From: Vespula vulgaris
Lineage: Eukaryota; Arthropoda; Insecta; Hymenoptera; Vespidae
Direction of reading: 5' to 3'
NCBI RefSeq assembly: GCF_905475345.1
Contig: NC_066587.1
Span: 10,159,070-10,223,069 of the forward strand
DNA length: 64,000 nucleotides
Made by a program: the position numbers and the translations under genes
Notes under the pieces: generated by a model
Database searches by the model: none
The model's input: only the letters and a program-made list of their open reading frames with translations
Told to the model about the DNA's origin: nothing
Part shown: piece after piece, positions 1 to 11,382 of the stretch
Numbering within the stretch: the first letter of the stretch is position 1
Layout: the number at the start of each line of letters is the position of its first letter

Positions 1-1302
1 CTCGCTGGCGTTTTTCGAGCTCACCGCGGCCCGCTCTGGCGTGTGGGATCTCACCGCGGCCCGCGCTCGCGTGTGCGAGCTCACCGCGGGCGGCGCCGGC
101 GATTTCCGAGCTCACCGCGCCCCGCGCACGCGCGCGCGAGCTCACGGCGGCTCGCGCTGGCTTGTGCGAGCTCACCGCGAGCCGCACTGTCGTTTTTCGA
201 TCTCACAGCGGCCCGCGCTCAGGTTTGCGGGCTCACCGCGGCCCGCGCATGCGTGTGCGAACTCACCGCGGCCCGCGCTGGCGTGTGCGAGCTCACCGCG
301 GCCCGCGCCGGCGATTTCCGAGCTCACCGCGCCCCGCGTGCGCTCGCGCGAACTCACCGCGGCCCGCGCTGGCGTGTGCGATCGCACCACGGCCCGCGCT
401 CGCGTGTGCGAGCTCACCGCGGCCCGCGCCGGCGATTTCCGAGCTCACCGCGCCCTGCGCGAGCGCGCGCGAGCTCACCGCGGCCCGAGCCGGCGATTTC
501 CGAGCTCAACGCGCCCCGCGCGCGCGCGCGCGAGCTCACCGCGGCCCGCGCCGGCGATTTCCGAGCTCACCGCGTCCCGCGCTCGCGCGCGCGAACTCAC
601 CGGGGCCCGCGCCGGCGATTTCCGAGCTCACCGCGGCCCGCGCTGGTGTGTGCGATCGCACCACGGCCCGCGCTCGCGTGTGCGAGCTCACCGCGGCCCG
701 CGCCGGCGATTTCCGAGCTCACCGCGCCCTGCGCGAGCGCGCGCGAGCTCACCGCGGCCCGCGCCGGCGATTTCCGAGCTCACCGCAGCACGCGCTCGCG
801 TGTGCTAGCACACCGCGGCTCGCGCTGGATTGTGCGAGCTCACCGCGAGCCGCACTGTCGTTTTTCGATCTCACAGCGGCCCGCGCTCAGGTTTGCGTGC
901 CCACCGCGGCCCGCGCTTGCGTGTGCGAACTCACCGCGGCCCGTGCTCGCGTGTGCGAGCTCACCGCAGCCCTCGCTGGCGTTTTTCGAGCTCACCGCGG
1001 CCCGCTCTGGCGTGTGGGATCTCACCGCAGCCCGCGCTGTCGTGTGCGAGCTCACCGCGGCCCGCGCTGGCGTGTGGGATCTCACCGAGGCCCGCGCTCG
1101 CGTGTGCGAGCTCACAGCGGCCCGCGCGCGCGCGCGCGAGCTCACCGCGGGCCGCGCCGGCGATTTCCGAGCTCACCGCGTCACGCGCTCGCGTGTGCTA
1201 GCACACCGCGGCCCGCACTGGCGTTTTTCGAACTCACCACGGCCCGCGTTGGTGTGTGCGAGCTCACCGCGGCCCGCCCTCGCGTGTGCGAGCTCACAGC
1301 GG
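1..1302. repeat. Block A, copy 1 (pairs with 2485-3786)
   Basis: Bases 1-1302 match 2485-3786 at a constant offset of 2484 bp. I saw only isolated differences, for example T at 730 against C at 3214 and A at 1029 against G at 3513. The two copies part at 1303 (C) and 3787 (A). The left end of this copy is cut by the window edge, so the duplicated unit may be longer. Because 2484 is not a multiple of 30, the offset reflects a fixed mixture of 30- and 31-bp monomers. Confidence 0.92.
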
Positions 1303-1599
1303 CCCGCGCCGGCGTGTGCGAGCTCTCCGCGGCCCGCTCCGGCGTTTTTCGAGCTCACCGCGGCCCGCTCTCGCGTGTGCGAGCTTACCGCAGCCCTCGC
1401 TGGCGTTTTTCGAGCTCACCGCGGCCCGCTCTGGCGTGTGGGATCTCACCGCGGCCCGCGCTCGCGTGTGCGAGCTCACCGCGGCCCGCGCTGTCGTGTG
1501 CGAGCTCACCGCGGCCCGCGCTGGCGTGCGGGATCTCACCGCGGCCCGCGCTCGCGTGTGCGAGCTCACCGCGGGCCGCGCTCGCGTGTGCAAGCTCGC

Positions 1600-2811
1600 C
1601 GCGGCCCGCTCTGGCGTGTGGGATCTCACCGCGGCCCGCTCTCGCGTGTGCGAGCTCACCGCGGGCGGCGCCGGCGATTTCCGAGCTCACCGCGCCCCGC
1701 GCACGCGCGCGCGAGCTCACGGCGGCACGCGCTGGCTTGTGCGAGCTCACCGCGAGCCGCACTGTCGTTTTTCGAACTCACAGCGTCTCGCGCTCAGGTT
1801 TGCGGGCTCACCGCGGCCCGCGCTTGCGTGTGCGAACTCACCGCGGCCCGCGCTGGCGTGTGCGAGCTCACCGCGGCCCGCGCCGGCGATTTCCGAGCTC
1901 ACCGCGCCCCGCGTGCGCTCGCGCGAACTCACCGCGGCCCGCACCGGCGATATCCGAGCACACCGCGTCCCGCGCGCGCGCGCGCGAGCTAACCGCGGCT
2001 CGCGCTGGCGTGTGCGATCTCACCGCGACCCGCACTGGCATTTTTTTGGTCACGGCGGCACGCGCTCAGGTGTGCGGGCTCACCGCGGCACGCCCTCGCG
2101 TGTGCGAGCTCTTCGCGGCCCGCTCCGGCGTTTTTTGAGCTCACCGCGGCCCGCGCTCGCGTGTGCGAGCTCACAGCGGCCCGCGCTCGCGTGTGCGAGC
2201 TCACCGCGGGCCGCGCTGTCGTGTGCGAACTCACCGCGACCCGCCCTCGCGTGTGCGAGCTCACAGCGGACGGCGCTTGCGTTTTTTGAGCTCACCGCGT
2301 CCCGCGCCGGCGTGTGCGAGCTCTCCGCGGCCCGCTCCGGCGTTTTTCGAGCTCACCGCGGCCCGCCCTCGCGTGTGCGTGCTTACCGCAGCCCTCGCTG
2401 GCGTTTTTCGAGCTCACCGCGGCTCGCTCTGGCGTGTGGGATCTCACCGCGGCCCGCGCTCGCGTGTGCCAGCTTCCCGCAGCCCTCGCTGGCGTTTTTC
2501 GAGCTCACCGCGGCCCGCTCTGGCGTGTGGGATCTCACCGCGGCCCGCGCTCGCGTGTGCGAGCTCACCGCGGGCGGCGCCGGCGATTTCCGAGCTCACC
2601 GCGCCCCGCGCACGCGCGCGCGAGCTCACGGCGGCTCGCGCTGGCTTGTGCGAGCTCACCGCGAGCCGCACTGTCGTTTTTCGATCTCACAGCGGCCCGC
2701 GCTCAGGTTTGCGGGCTCACCGCGGCCCGCGCATGCGTGTGCGAACTCACCGCGGCCCGCGCTGGCGTGTGCGAGCTCACCGCGGCCCGCGCCGGCGATT
2801 TCCGAGCTCAC
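1600..2811. repeat. Block B, copy 1 (pairs with 7538-8659)
   Basis: This segment matches 7538-8659, first at offset 5938 and then at offset 5848. The 90-bp change is three monomers missing from the later copy, after the CTAACCGCGGC stretch near 1990 and 7928. The missing part includes an unusual monomer with a seven-T run (about 2040-2048). The copies part at 2812 and 8660. Divergence is somewhat higher than in block A (a few scattered substitutions), so this duplication is probably older. Confidence 0.85.
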
Positions 2812-3786
2812 CGCGCCCCGCGTGCGCTCGCGCGAACTCACCGCGGCCCGCGCTGGCGTGTGCGATCGCACCACGGCCCGCGCTCGCGTGTGCGAGCTCA
2901 CCGCGGCCCGCGCCGGCGATTTCCGAGCTCACCGCGCCCTGCGCGAGCGCGCGCGAGCTCACCGCGGCCCGAGCCGGCGATTTCCGAGCTCAACGCGCCC
3001 CGCGCGCGCGCGCGCGAGCTCACCGCGGCCCGCGCCGGCGATTTCCGAGCTCACCGCGTCCCGCGCTCGCGCGCGCGAACTCACCGGGGCCCGCGCCGGC
3101 GATTTCCGAGCTCACCGCGGCCCGCGCTGGTGTGTGCGATCGCACCACGGCCCGCGCTCGCGTGTGCGAGCTCACCGCGGCCCGCGCCGGCGATTTCCGA
3201 GCTCACCGCGCCCCGCGCGAGCGCGCGCGAGCTCACCGCGGCCCGCGCCGGCGATTTCCGAGCTCACCGCAGCACGCGCTCGCGTGTGCTAGCACACCGC
3301 GGCTCGCGCTGGATTGTGCGAGCTCACCGCGAGCCGCACTGTCGTTTTTCGATCTCACAGCGGCCCGCGCTCAGGTTTGCGTGCCCACCGCGGCCCGCGC
3401 TTGCGTGTGCGAACTCACCGCGGCCCGTGCTCGCGTGTGCGAGCTCACCGCAGCCCTCGCTGGCGTTTTTCGAGCTCACCGCGGCCCGCTCTGGCGTGTG
3501 GGATCTCACCGCGGCCCGCGCTGTCGTGTGCGAGCTCACCGCGGCCCGCGCTGGCGTGTGGGATCTCACCGAGGCCCGCGCTCGCGTGTGCGAGCTCACA
3601 GCGGCCCGCGCGCGCGCGCGCGAGCTCACCGCGGGCCGCGCCGGCGATTTCCGAGCTCACCGCGTCACGCGCTCGCGTGTGCTAGCACACCGCGGCCCGC
3701 ACTGGCGTTTTTCGAACTCACCACGGCCCGCGTTGGTGTGTGCGAGCTCACCGCGGCCCGCCCTCGCGTGTGCGAGCTCACAGCGG
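2485..3786. repeat. Block A, copy 2 (pairs with 1-1302)
   Basis: This is the second copy of the block at 1-1302, nearly identical over 1.3 kb. It lies inside domain 1. Its first 327 bp (2485-2811) also overlap block B, because parts of the same sequence recur near 8330-8659. A patchwork in which one segment belongs to two different duplications is expected from repeated unequal exchange. Confidence 0.92.
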
Positions 3787-4469
3787 ACGGCGCTTGCGTG
3801 TGCGAGCTCACCGCGGCCCGCGCTGGCGTTTTTCGAGCTCACCGCGGCCCGCGCTGGCGTGTGGGATATCACCGCGGCCCGCGCTCGCGTGTGCGAACTC
3901 ACCGCGGCCCGCGCACATGTGTGCGGGCTCACCGCGTCACGCCCTCGCGTGTGCGAGCTCACCGCGCCCCACGCGCGCGCGCGCGAGCTCACCGCGACCG
4001 GCGCCGGCGATTTCCGAGCTCACCGCGTCCCGCGCGCGCGTGCGCGAGCTAACCGCGGCTCGCGCTTGCGTGTGCGAGCTCACCGCGAACCGCACTAGCG
4101 TTATTCGAGATCACCGCGGCCCGCGCTCAGGTGTGCGGGCTCACCGCGGCACGCCCTCGCTTGTGCGAGCTCACCGTGGCCCGCGCTGGCGTTTTTCGAG
4201 CTCACCGCGGCCCGCGCCGGCGATTTCCGAGCTCACCGCGGCCAGCGCTCGCGTGTGCGAGACCACCTCGGCCCGCGCTCGCGTGTGCGAGCTTACCGCG
4301 GCCCGCGCTGGCGTGTGCCAGATCACCGCGGCCCGCGTTGGCCTGTGCGAGTTTTCCGCGGCATGCGCCGGCGTTTTTCGAGCACACCGCGGCCCGCGCT
4401 GGCGTGTGCGAGCTTTCCGCGGCCGCGCCGGCGTTTTTGGAGCTCACCGCGGCCCACGCTCGCGTGTGC

Positions 4470-4831
4470 GAGTTCACCGCGGCCCGCGCTGTCGTGTGCG
4501 AGCTTACCACGGCCCGCGCTGGCGTGTGCGAGAATTCCGCGGCCCGCCCCGGCGTTTTTTGAGCTCACCGCGGCCCGCGCTCAGGTGTGCGGGCTCACCG
4601 CGGCCCGCATTCGCGTGTGCGAGCTCACCGCGGCCCGCGCTCGCGTGTGCGAGTTCACCCCGGCCCGCGCTGGCGTGTGCAAGCTCACAGCGGCCCGCGC
4701 TGGCGTGTGCGAGAATTCCGCGGCCCGCCCCGGCGTTTTTTGAGCTCACCGCGGCCCGCGCTCAGGTGTGCGGGCTCACCGCGGCCCGCATTCGCGTGTG
4801 CGGGCTCACCGCGGCCCGCGCTCGCGTGTGC
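4470..4831. repeat. Two tandem 181-bp six-monomer units
   Basis: Bases 4470-4650 and 4651-4831 are similar 181-bp units (five 30-bp monomers and one 31-bp). Each holds a GAGAATTCC monomer that creates an EcoRI site (4532-4537 and 4713-4718), then a GCCCCGGCGTTTTTTGAGC monomer, then a CAGGTGTGCGGG monomer. The same 181-bp spacing reappears in a different sequence context at 9.8-11 kb. Confidence 0.8.
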
Positions 4832-5830
4832 GAGCTCACCGCGGCCCGCGCTCGTGTGTGGGATCTCACCGCGACCCGCACTGGCTTTTATCGAGGTCAC
4901 CGCGGCCCGCGCTCAGGTGTGCGGGCTCACCGCGGCACGCACTCGCGTGTGCGAGTTCACCACGGCCAACGCTGTCGTGTGCGAGCTCACCGCGCCCCGC
5001 GCGCGCTCGCGCGAGCTCACCGCGACCCGCGCCGGCGTTTTCCGAGCTCACCGCGTCCCGCGCGCGCGCGCGCGAGCTAACCGCGGCTCGCGCTGGTGTG
5101 TGCGAGCTCACCAGGGCCAACGCTGTCGTGTGCGATCTCACAATGGCTCGCGCTCGCGTGTGCGAGCTCACCGCGACCCGCGCCAGCGATTTCAGTACTC
5201 ACTGCGCCCCGCGCGCGCGTGTGCGAGTTCACCGCGGCCCGCACCGGCGATTTCCGAGCCCACCGCGGCCCGCTCTGGCGATGTCCGAGCTCACCGCGGC
5301 CCGCGCTGGCTTGTGCGATCTCACCGCGGTCCGCGCTCGCGCGCGCGAGCTCAACGCGGCCCGAGCCGGCGTTTTCCGAGATCACCGCGCCCCGCGCTCG
5401 CGCGCGCGAACTCACCGCGGCGCGCAACGGCGATTTCCGAGCTCACCGCGCCCCGCGCTCGCGTGTGCGAGTTCACCGCGGCCCGCGATGGCGTTTGCCA
5501 GCTCACCGCGGCCCGCGCTGTCCTGTGCGAGTTTTCTGCGGCCCGCGCCGGCGTTTTTCGAGATCAACGCGGCCCGCGCTGGCGTGTGGGATCTCACCGC
5601 GGCCCGCGCTCGTGTGTGCGAGCTCACCGCGGCCCGCGCAGGCGATTTCCGAGCTCACCGCGGCCCGCGTTCGCGTGTGCGAGCTCACCGCGGCCCGCGC
5701 TCGCGTGTGCGAGCTCACGGCGGCCCGCGCTCGCATGTTCGAGCCCACCGCGTTCCGCGCTCGCGTGCGCGAGCTCACCGCGGCCCGCGCCGGCGATTTT
5801 CGAGCTCACCGGGCCCCGCGCGCGCTCGCG

Positions 5831-6600
5831 CGATCTCACCGCGACCCGCGCCGGCGATTTCCGAGCTCACCGCGTCCCGCGCACGCGCGCGCGAGCTAAC
5901 CGCGGCTCGTGCTTGCGTGTGCGAGCTCACCGCGAACCGCACTAGCGTTATTCGAGCTCACCGCGGCCCGCGCTCAGGTGTGCGGGCTCACCGCGGCACG
6001 CCCTCGCTTGTGCGAACTCACCGTGGCCCGCGCTGGCGTTTTTCGAGCTCACCGCGGACCGCGCCGGTGATTTCCGAGCTCACCGCGGCCAGCGCTCGCG
6101 TGTGCGAGCTCACCGCGGCCCGCGCTGTCGTGTGCGAGCTCACCGCGGCACGCGCTGGCGTGTGGGATCTCACCGCGGCCCGCGCTCGCGTGTGCGAGCT
6201 CACCGCGGGCCGCGCTGGCGTGTGCAAGCTCACCGCGACCCGCTCCGGCGTTTTTTGAGCTCACCGCGGCCCGCGCTCGCGTGTGCGAGCTCACAGCGGC
6301 CCGCGCTCGCGTGTGCAAGCTCACCGCGGCCCGCGCTGTCGTGTGCGAGCTTACCGCGGCCCGCGCCGGCGTGTGCGAGCTCTCCGCGGCCCGCTCCGGC
6401 GTTTTTCGAGCTCACCGCGGCCCGCCCTCGCGTGTGCGAGCTTACCGCAGCCCTCGCTGGCGTTTTTCGAGCTCACCGCGGCCCGCTCTGGCGTGTGGGA
6501 TCTCACCGCGGCCCGCGCTCGCGTGTGCGAGCTTACCGCAGCCCTCGCTGGCGTTTTTCGAGCTCACCGCGGCCCGCTCTGGCGTGTGGGATCTCACCGC
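5831..6600. repeat. Block C, copy 1 (pairs with 6831-7570)
   Basis: This block matches 6831-7570 at an offset of exactly 1000 bp up to about 6280, then at 970 bp, because one 30-bp monomer is missing from the second copy near 7285. It contains a diagnostic CACTAGCGTTATTCGAG monomer, which also occurs near 4096 with its neighbours. The copies part near 6600 and 7570, where GCGCGGGCG replaces TCGCGTGTG. Confidence 0.85.
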
Positions 6601-6830
6601 GGCCCGCGCTCGCGCGGGCGAGCTCACGGCGGCTCGCGCTGGCTTGTGCGAGCTCACCGCGAGCTGCACTGTCGTTTTTCGATCTCACAGCGGCCCGCGT
6701 TCAGGTTTGCGGGCTCCCCGCGGCCCGCGCTTGCGTGTGCGAACTCACCGCGGCCCGCACTGGCGTGTGCGAGCTCACAGCGGCCCGCGCCGGCGATTTC
6801 CGTGCTCACCGCGCCCCGCATGCGCTCGTG

Positions 6831-7570
6831 CGATCTCACCGCGACCCGCGCCGGCGATTTCCGAGCTCACCGCGTCCCGCGCGCGCGCGCGCGAGCTAAC
6901 CGCGGCTCGCGCTTGCGTGTGCGAGCTCACCGCGAACCGCACTAGCGTTATTCGAGCTCACCGCGGCCCGCGCTCAGGTGTGCGGGCTCACCGCGGCACG
7001 CCCTCGCTTGTGCGAGCTCACTGTGGCCCGCGCTGGCGTTTTTCGAGCTCACCGCGGCCCGCGCCGGCGATTTCCGAGCTCACCGCGGCCAGCGCTCGCG
7101 TGTGCGAGCTCACCGCGGCCCGCGCTGTCGTGTGCGAGCTCACCGCGGCCCGCGCTGGCGTGTGGGATCTCACCGCGGCCCGCGCTCGCGTGTGCGAGCT
7201 CACCGCGGGCCGCGCTCGCGTGTGCAAGCTCATCACGGCCCGCTCCGGCGTTTTTTGAGCTCACATCGGCCCGCGCTCGCGTGTGCAAGCTTACCGCGGC
7301 CCGCGCTGTCGTGTGCGAGCTTACCGCGGCCCGCGCCGGCGTGTGCGAGCTCTCCGCGGCCCGCTCCGGCGTTTTTCGAGCTCACCGCGGCCCGCCCTCG
7401 CGTGTGCGAGCTTACCGCAGCCCTCGCTGGCGTTTTTCGAGCTCACCGCGGCCCGCTCTGGCGTGTGGGATCTCACCGCGGCCCGCGCTCGCGTGTGCGA
7501 GCTTACCGCAGCCCTCGCTGGCGTTTTTCGAGCTCACCGCGGCCCGCTCTGGCGTGTGGGATCTCACCGC
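6831..7570. repeat. Block C, copy 2 (pairs with 5831-6600)
   Basis: This is the second copy of the 1000-bp-spaced duplication, shorter by one monomer. The pair lies in tandem, so the period (about 33 monomers) is a candidate local HOR unit. Only two full copies are visible, with partial relatives near 4.05-4.26 kb. Confidence 0.85.
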
Positions 7571-8659
7571 GGCCCGCTCTCGCGTGTGCGAGCTCACCGC
7601 GGGCGGCGCCGGCGATTTCCGAGCTCACCGCGCCCCGCGCACGCGCGCGCGAGCTCACGGCGGCTCGCGCTGTCTTGTGCGAGCTCACCGCGAGCCGCAC
7701 TGTCGTTTTTCGATCTCACAGCGGCCCGCGCTCAGGTTTGCGGGCTCACCGCGGCCCGCGCTTGCTTGTGCGAACTCACCGCGGCCCGCGCTGGCGTGTG
7801 CGAGCTCACCGCGGCCCGCGCCGGCGATTTCCGAGCTCACCGCGCCCCGCGTGCGCTCGCGCGAACTCACCGCGGCCCGCACCGGCGATATCCGAGCACA
7901 CCGCGTCCCGCGCGGGCGCGCGCGAGCTAACCGCGGCACGCCCTCGCGTGTGCGAGCTCTTCGCGGCCCGCTCCGGCGTTTTTTGAGCTCACCGCGGCCC
8001 GCGTTCGCGTGTGCGAGCTCACAGCGGCCCGCGCTCGCGTGTGCCAGCTCACCGCGGGCCGCGCTGTCGTGTGCGAGCTCACCGCGACCCGCCCTCGCGT
8101 GTGCGAGCTCACAGCGGACGGCGCTTGCGTTTTTTGAGCTCACCGCGGCCCGCGCCGGCGTGTGCGAGCTCTCCGCGTCCCGCTCCGGCGTTTTTCGAGC
8201 TCACCGCGGCCCGCCCTCGCGTGTGCGAGCTTACCGCAGCCCTCGCTGGCGTTTTTCGAGCTCACCGCGGCTCGCTCTGGCGTGTGGGATCTCACCGCGG
8301 CCCGCGCTCGCGTGTGCCAGCTTCCCGCAGCCCTCGCTGGCGTTTTTCGAGCTCACCGCGGCCCGCTCTGGCGTGTGGGATCTCACCGCGGCCCGCGCTC
8401 GCGTGTGCGAGCTCACCGCGGGCGGCGTCGGCGATTTCCGAGCTCACCGCGCCCCGCGCACGGGCGCGCGAGCTCACGGCGGCTCGCGCTGGCTTGTGCG
8501 AGCTCACCGCGAGCCGCACTGTCGTTTTTCGATCTCACAGCGGCCCGCGCTCAGGTTTGCGGGCTCACCGCGGCCCGCGCATGCGTGTGCGAACTCACCG
8601 CGGCCCGCGCTGGCGTGTGCGAGCTCACCGCGGCCCGCGCCGGCGATTTCCGAGCTCAC
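7538..8659. repeat. Block B, copy 2 (pairs with 1600-2811)
   Basis: This is the later copy of the block at 1600-2811 and is three monomers shorter. It ends where GATTTCCGAGCTCAC is followed by AGCGG instead of CGCG (base 8660). Confidence 0.85.
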
Positions 8660-9355
8660 AGCGGCCCGCGCTCGCGTGTGCGAACTCACCGCGGCCCGCG
8701 CTAGCGTGTGGGATCTCTCCGCGGCCCGCGCTCGCGTGTGCGCGCTCACCGCGGCCCGCGCCGGCGATTTCCGAGCTCACCGCGGCCCGCGCTCGCGTGT
8801 GCGTGCTCACCGCGGACCGCGCTCGCGTGTGCGAGCTCACCGCGGTCCGCGCTCGCGTGCGCGAGCTCACCGCGGCCCGCGCTGGCGTGTGCCAGATCAC
8901 CGCGGCCCGCGCTGGCCTGTGCGAGTTTTCCGCGGCCCGCGCCGGCGTTTTTCGAGCACACCGCGGCCCGCGCTGGCGTGTGCGAGCTTTCCGCGGACCG
9001 CGCCGGCGATTTCCGAGCTCACAGCGGCCCGCGCTCGCGTGTGCGAACTCACCGCGGCCCGCGCTAGCGTGTGGGATCTCTCCGCGGCCCGCGCTCGCGT
9101 GTGCGGGCTCACCGCGGCCCGCGCTGGCGTGTGCAAGCTCACAGCGGCCCGCGCTATCGTGTGCGACTTTACCGCGGCCCGCGCTGGCGTGTGCTAGCTC
9201 ACCGCGGTCCGCGCTCGCCTGTGCGAGTTCACCGCGGCCCGCACCGGCGATTTCCGAGCTCACCGCGCCCCGCGCTGGCTTATGCGATCTCACCGCGGTC
9301 CGCGCTCGCGCGCGCGAGCTCACCGCGGCCCGCGCCGGCGATTTCCGTGCTCACC

Positions 9356-10171
9356 ATGAACCGCCCGCGTGCGCGCGAGCTCACCGCGGCCCGCGCTCGC
9401 GTGTGCGAGCTCACCGCGGCCCGCGCTGGTGTGTGCAAGCTCACCGCTGCCCGCGCTGTTGTGTGCGAGCTTACGGCGGCCCGTGCTGGAGTGTGCGAGC
9501 TCTCCACGGCCCGCGCCGGCGTTTTTCGAGCTCACCGCGGTCCGCGCTCCCGTGCGCGAGCTCACCGCGGTCCGCGCTCCCGTGCGCGAGCTCACCGCGG
9601 CCCGCGCCGGCGATTTCCGAGCTCACCGCGCCCCGCGCGCGCTCGCGCGAACTCAACGCGGCCCGCGCCGGCGTTTTTCGAGCTCACAGCGGTCCGCGCT
9701 CGCGTGCGCGAGCTCACCGCGGCCCGCGCCGGCGTGTGCAAGCTCACCGCTGCCCGCGCTGTTGTGTGCGAGCTTACGGCGGCCCGCGCTGGCGTGTGCA
9801 AGCTCACCGCTGCCCGCGCTGTTGTGTGCGAGCTTACGGCGGCCCGCGCTGTAGTGTGCGAGCTCTCCGCGGCCCGCGCTGGCGTTTTTCGAGCTCACCG
9901 CGGGCCGCGCTGGCGTGTGCTAGCTCACCGCGGTCCGCGCTGGCGTGTGCAAGCTCACCGCGGCCCGCGCTGGCGTGTGCAAGCTCACCGCTGCCCGCGC
10001 TGTTGTGTGCGAGCTTACGGCGGCCCGCGCTGTAGTGTACGAGCTCTCCGCGGCCCGCGCCGGCGTTTTTCGAGCTCACCGCGGGCCGCGCTGGCGTGTG
10101 CTAGCTCACCGCGGTCCGCGCTCGCCTGTGCGAGATCACTGCGGCCCGTACCGTCGATTTCCGTGCTCACC
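9356..10171. repeat. HOR unit D, copy 1 (816 bp)
   Basis: The unit is bounded by the landmark ATGAACCGCCCGCG, at 9356, 10172 and 11078. This copy is 816 bp, 90 bp (three monomers) shorter than the next. It contains six-monomer 181-bp subunits whose GCGTTTTTC landmarks lie at 9882 and 10063. The ATG in the landmark is a chance feature of one diverged monomer and has no gene behind it. Confidence 0.85.
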
Positions 10172-11077
10172 ATGAACCGCCCGCGTGCGCGCGAGCTCAC
10201 CGCGGCCCGCGCTCGCGTGTGCGAGCTCACCGCGGCCCGCGCTGGTGTGTGCAAGCTCACAGCTGCCCGCGCTGTTGTGTGCGAGCTTACGGCGGCCCGT
10301 GCTGGAGTGTGCGAGCTCTCCGCGGCCCGCGCCGGCGTTTTTCGAGCTCACCGCGGTCCGCGCTCCCGTGCGCGAGCTCACCGCGGTCCGCGCTCCCGTG
10401 CGCGAGCTCACCGCGGTCCGCGCTCCCGTGCGCGAGCTCACCGCGGCCCGCGCCGGCGTTTTTCGTGCTCACAGCGGTCCGCGCTCGCGTGCGCGAGCTC
10501 ACCGCGGCCCGCGCCGGCGTGTGCAAGCTCACCGCTGCCCGCGCTGTTGTGTGCGAGCTTACGGCGGCCCGCGCTGTAGTGTGCGAGCTCTCCGCGGCCC
10601 GCGCTGGCGTTTTTCGAGCTCACCGCGGGCCGCGCTGGCGTGTGCTAGCTCACCGCGGTCCGCGCTGGCGTGTGCAAGCTCACCGCGGCCCGCGCTGGCG
10701 TGTGCAAGCTCACCGCTGCCCGCGCTGTTGTGTGCGAGCTTACGGCGGCCCGCGCTGTAGTGTGCGAGCTCTCCGCGGCCCGCGCTGGCGTTTTTCGAGC
10801 TCACCGCGGGCCGCGCTGGCGTGTGCTAGCTCACCGCGGTCCGCGCTGGCGTGTGCAAGCTCACCGCGGCCCGCGCTGGCGTGTGCAAGCTCACCGCTGC
10901 CCGCGCTGTTGTGTGCGAGCTTACGGCGGCCCGCGCTGTAGTGTACGAGCTCTCCGCGGCCCGCGCCGGCGTTTTTCGAGCTCACCGCGGGCCGCGCTGG
11001 CGTGTGCTAGCTCACCGCGGTCCGCGCTCGCCTGTGCGAGATCACCGCGGCCCGTACCGTCGATTTCCGTGCTCACC
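10172..11077. repeat. HOR unit D, copy 2 (906 bp)
   Basis: This is the full 906-bp unit (about 30 monomers, six of them 31 bp), running from one ATGAACCGCCCGCG landmark to the next. The sequence downstream of 10172 matches that downstream of 11078 closely. The inner 181-bp repeats (landmarks 10607, 10788, 10969) make this a nested, two-level HOR. Confidence 0.85.
10500..11035. repeat. Three 181-bp six-monomer subunits
   Basis: The landmark GCGTTTTTC followed by GAGCTCACCGCGGGCCGCG recurs at 10607, 10788 and 10969, each 181 bp apart. A second pair at 9882 and 10063 has the same spacing. Each subunit is five 30-bp monomers plus one 31-bp monomer. One monomer per unit reads GTGTGCTAGCTC, which puts a TAG in the otherwise open frame and creates an NheI site (GCTAGC). 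Confidence 0.85.
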
Positions 11078-11382
11078 ATGAACCGCCCGCGTGCGCGCGA
11101 GCTCACCGCGGCCCGCGCTCGCGTGTGCGAGCTCACCGCGGCCCGCGCTGGTGTGTGCAAGCTCACCGCTGCCCGCGCTGTTGTGTGCGAGCTTACGGCG
11201 GCCCGTGCTGGAGTGTGCGAGCTCTCCGCGGCCCGCGCCGGCGTTTTTCGAGCTCACCGCGGTCCGCGCTCCCGTGCGCGAGCTCACCGCGGTCCGCGCT
11301 ACCGTGCGCGAGCTCACCGCGGCCCGCGCCGGCGATTTCCGAGCTCACCGCGCCCCGCGCGCGCTCGCGCGAACTCAACGCG
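11078..11382. repeat. HOR unit D, partial copy 3
   Basis: This copy begins with the same ATGAACCGCCCGCG landmark and follows the unit for about 300 bp. In its second part it resembles copy 1 (CGCGCGCTCGCGCGAACTCAA near 9635) more than copy 2. It ends abruptly at GAACTCAACGCGGACGCG near 11382, where a monomer boundary is skipped. This looks like the truncation point of the HOR tract. Confidence 0.75.

Larger units (their letters stand above)
1..9200. repeat. Satellite domain 1, mixed monomers with block duplications
   Basis: This part mixes 30-bp GTGTGCGAG and GTGTGGGATCTC monomers with 31-bp GTTTTTCGAG and GATTTCCGAG ones. A diagnostic landmark is the diverged stretch GCCGCACTGTCGTTTTTCGA, at about 181, 850, 2665, 3334, 7694 and 8514, with variants near 1757 and 6664. 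It is followed by CTCACAGCGG (CTCACAGCGT near 1757) and a CAGGTTTGCGGG monomer. The landmark is absent from the middle of the window and returns only near 39001 and 49552. Several blocks of 0.8-1.3 kb are present twice here and are listed separately. Nothing gene-like remains once the repeat is accounted for. The right boundary is approximate. Confidence 0.8.
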
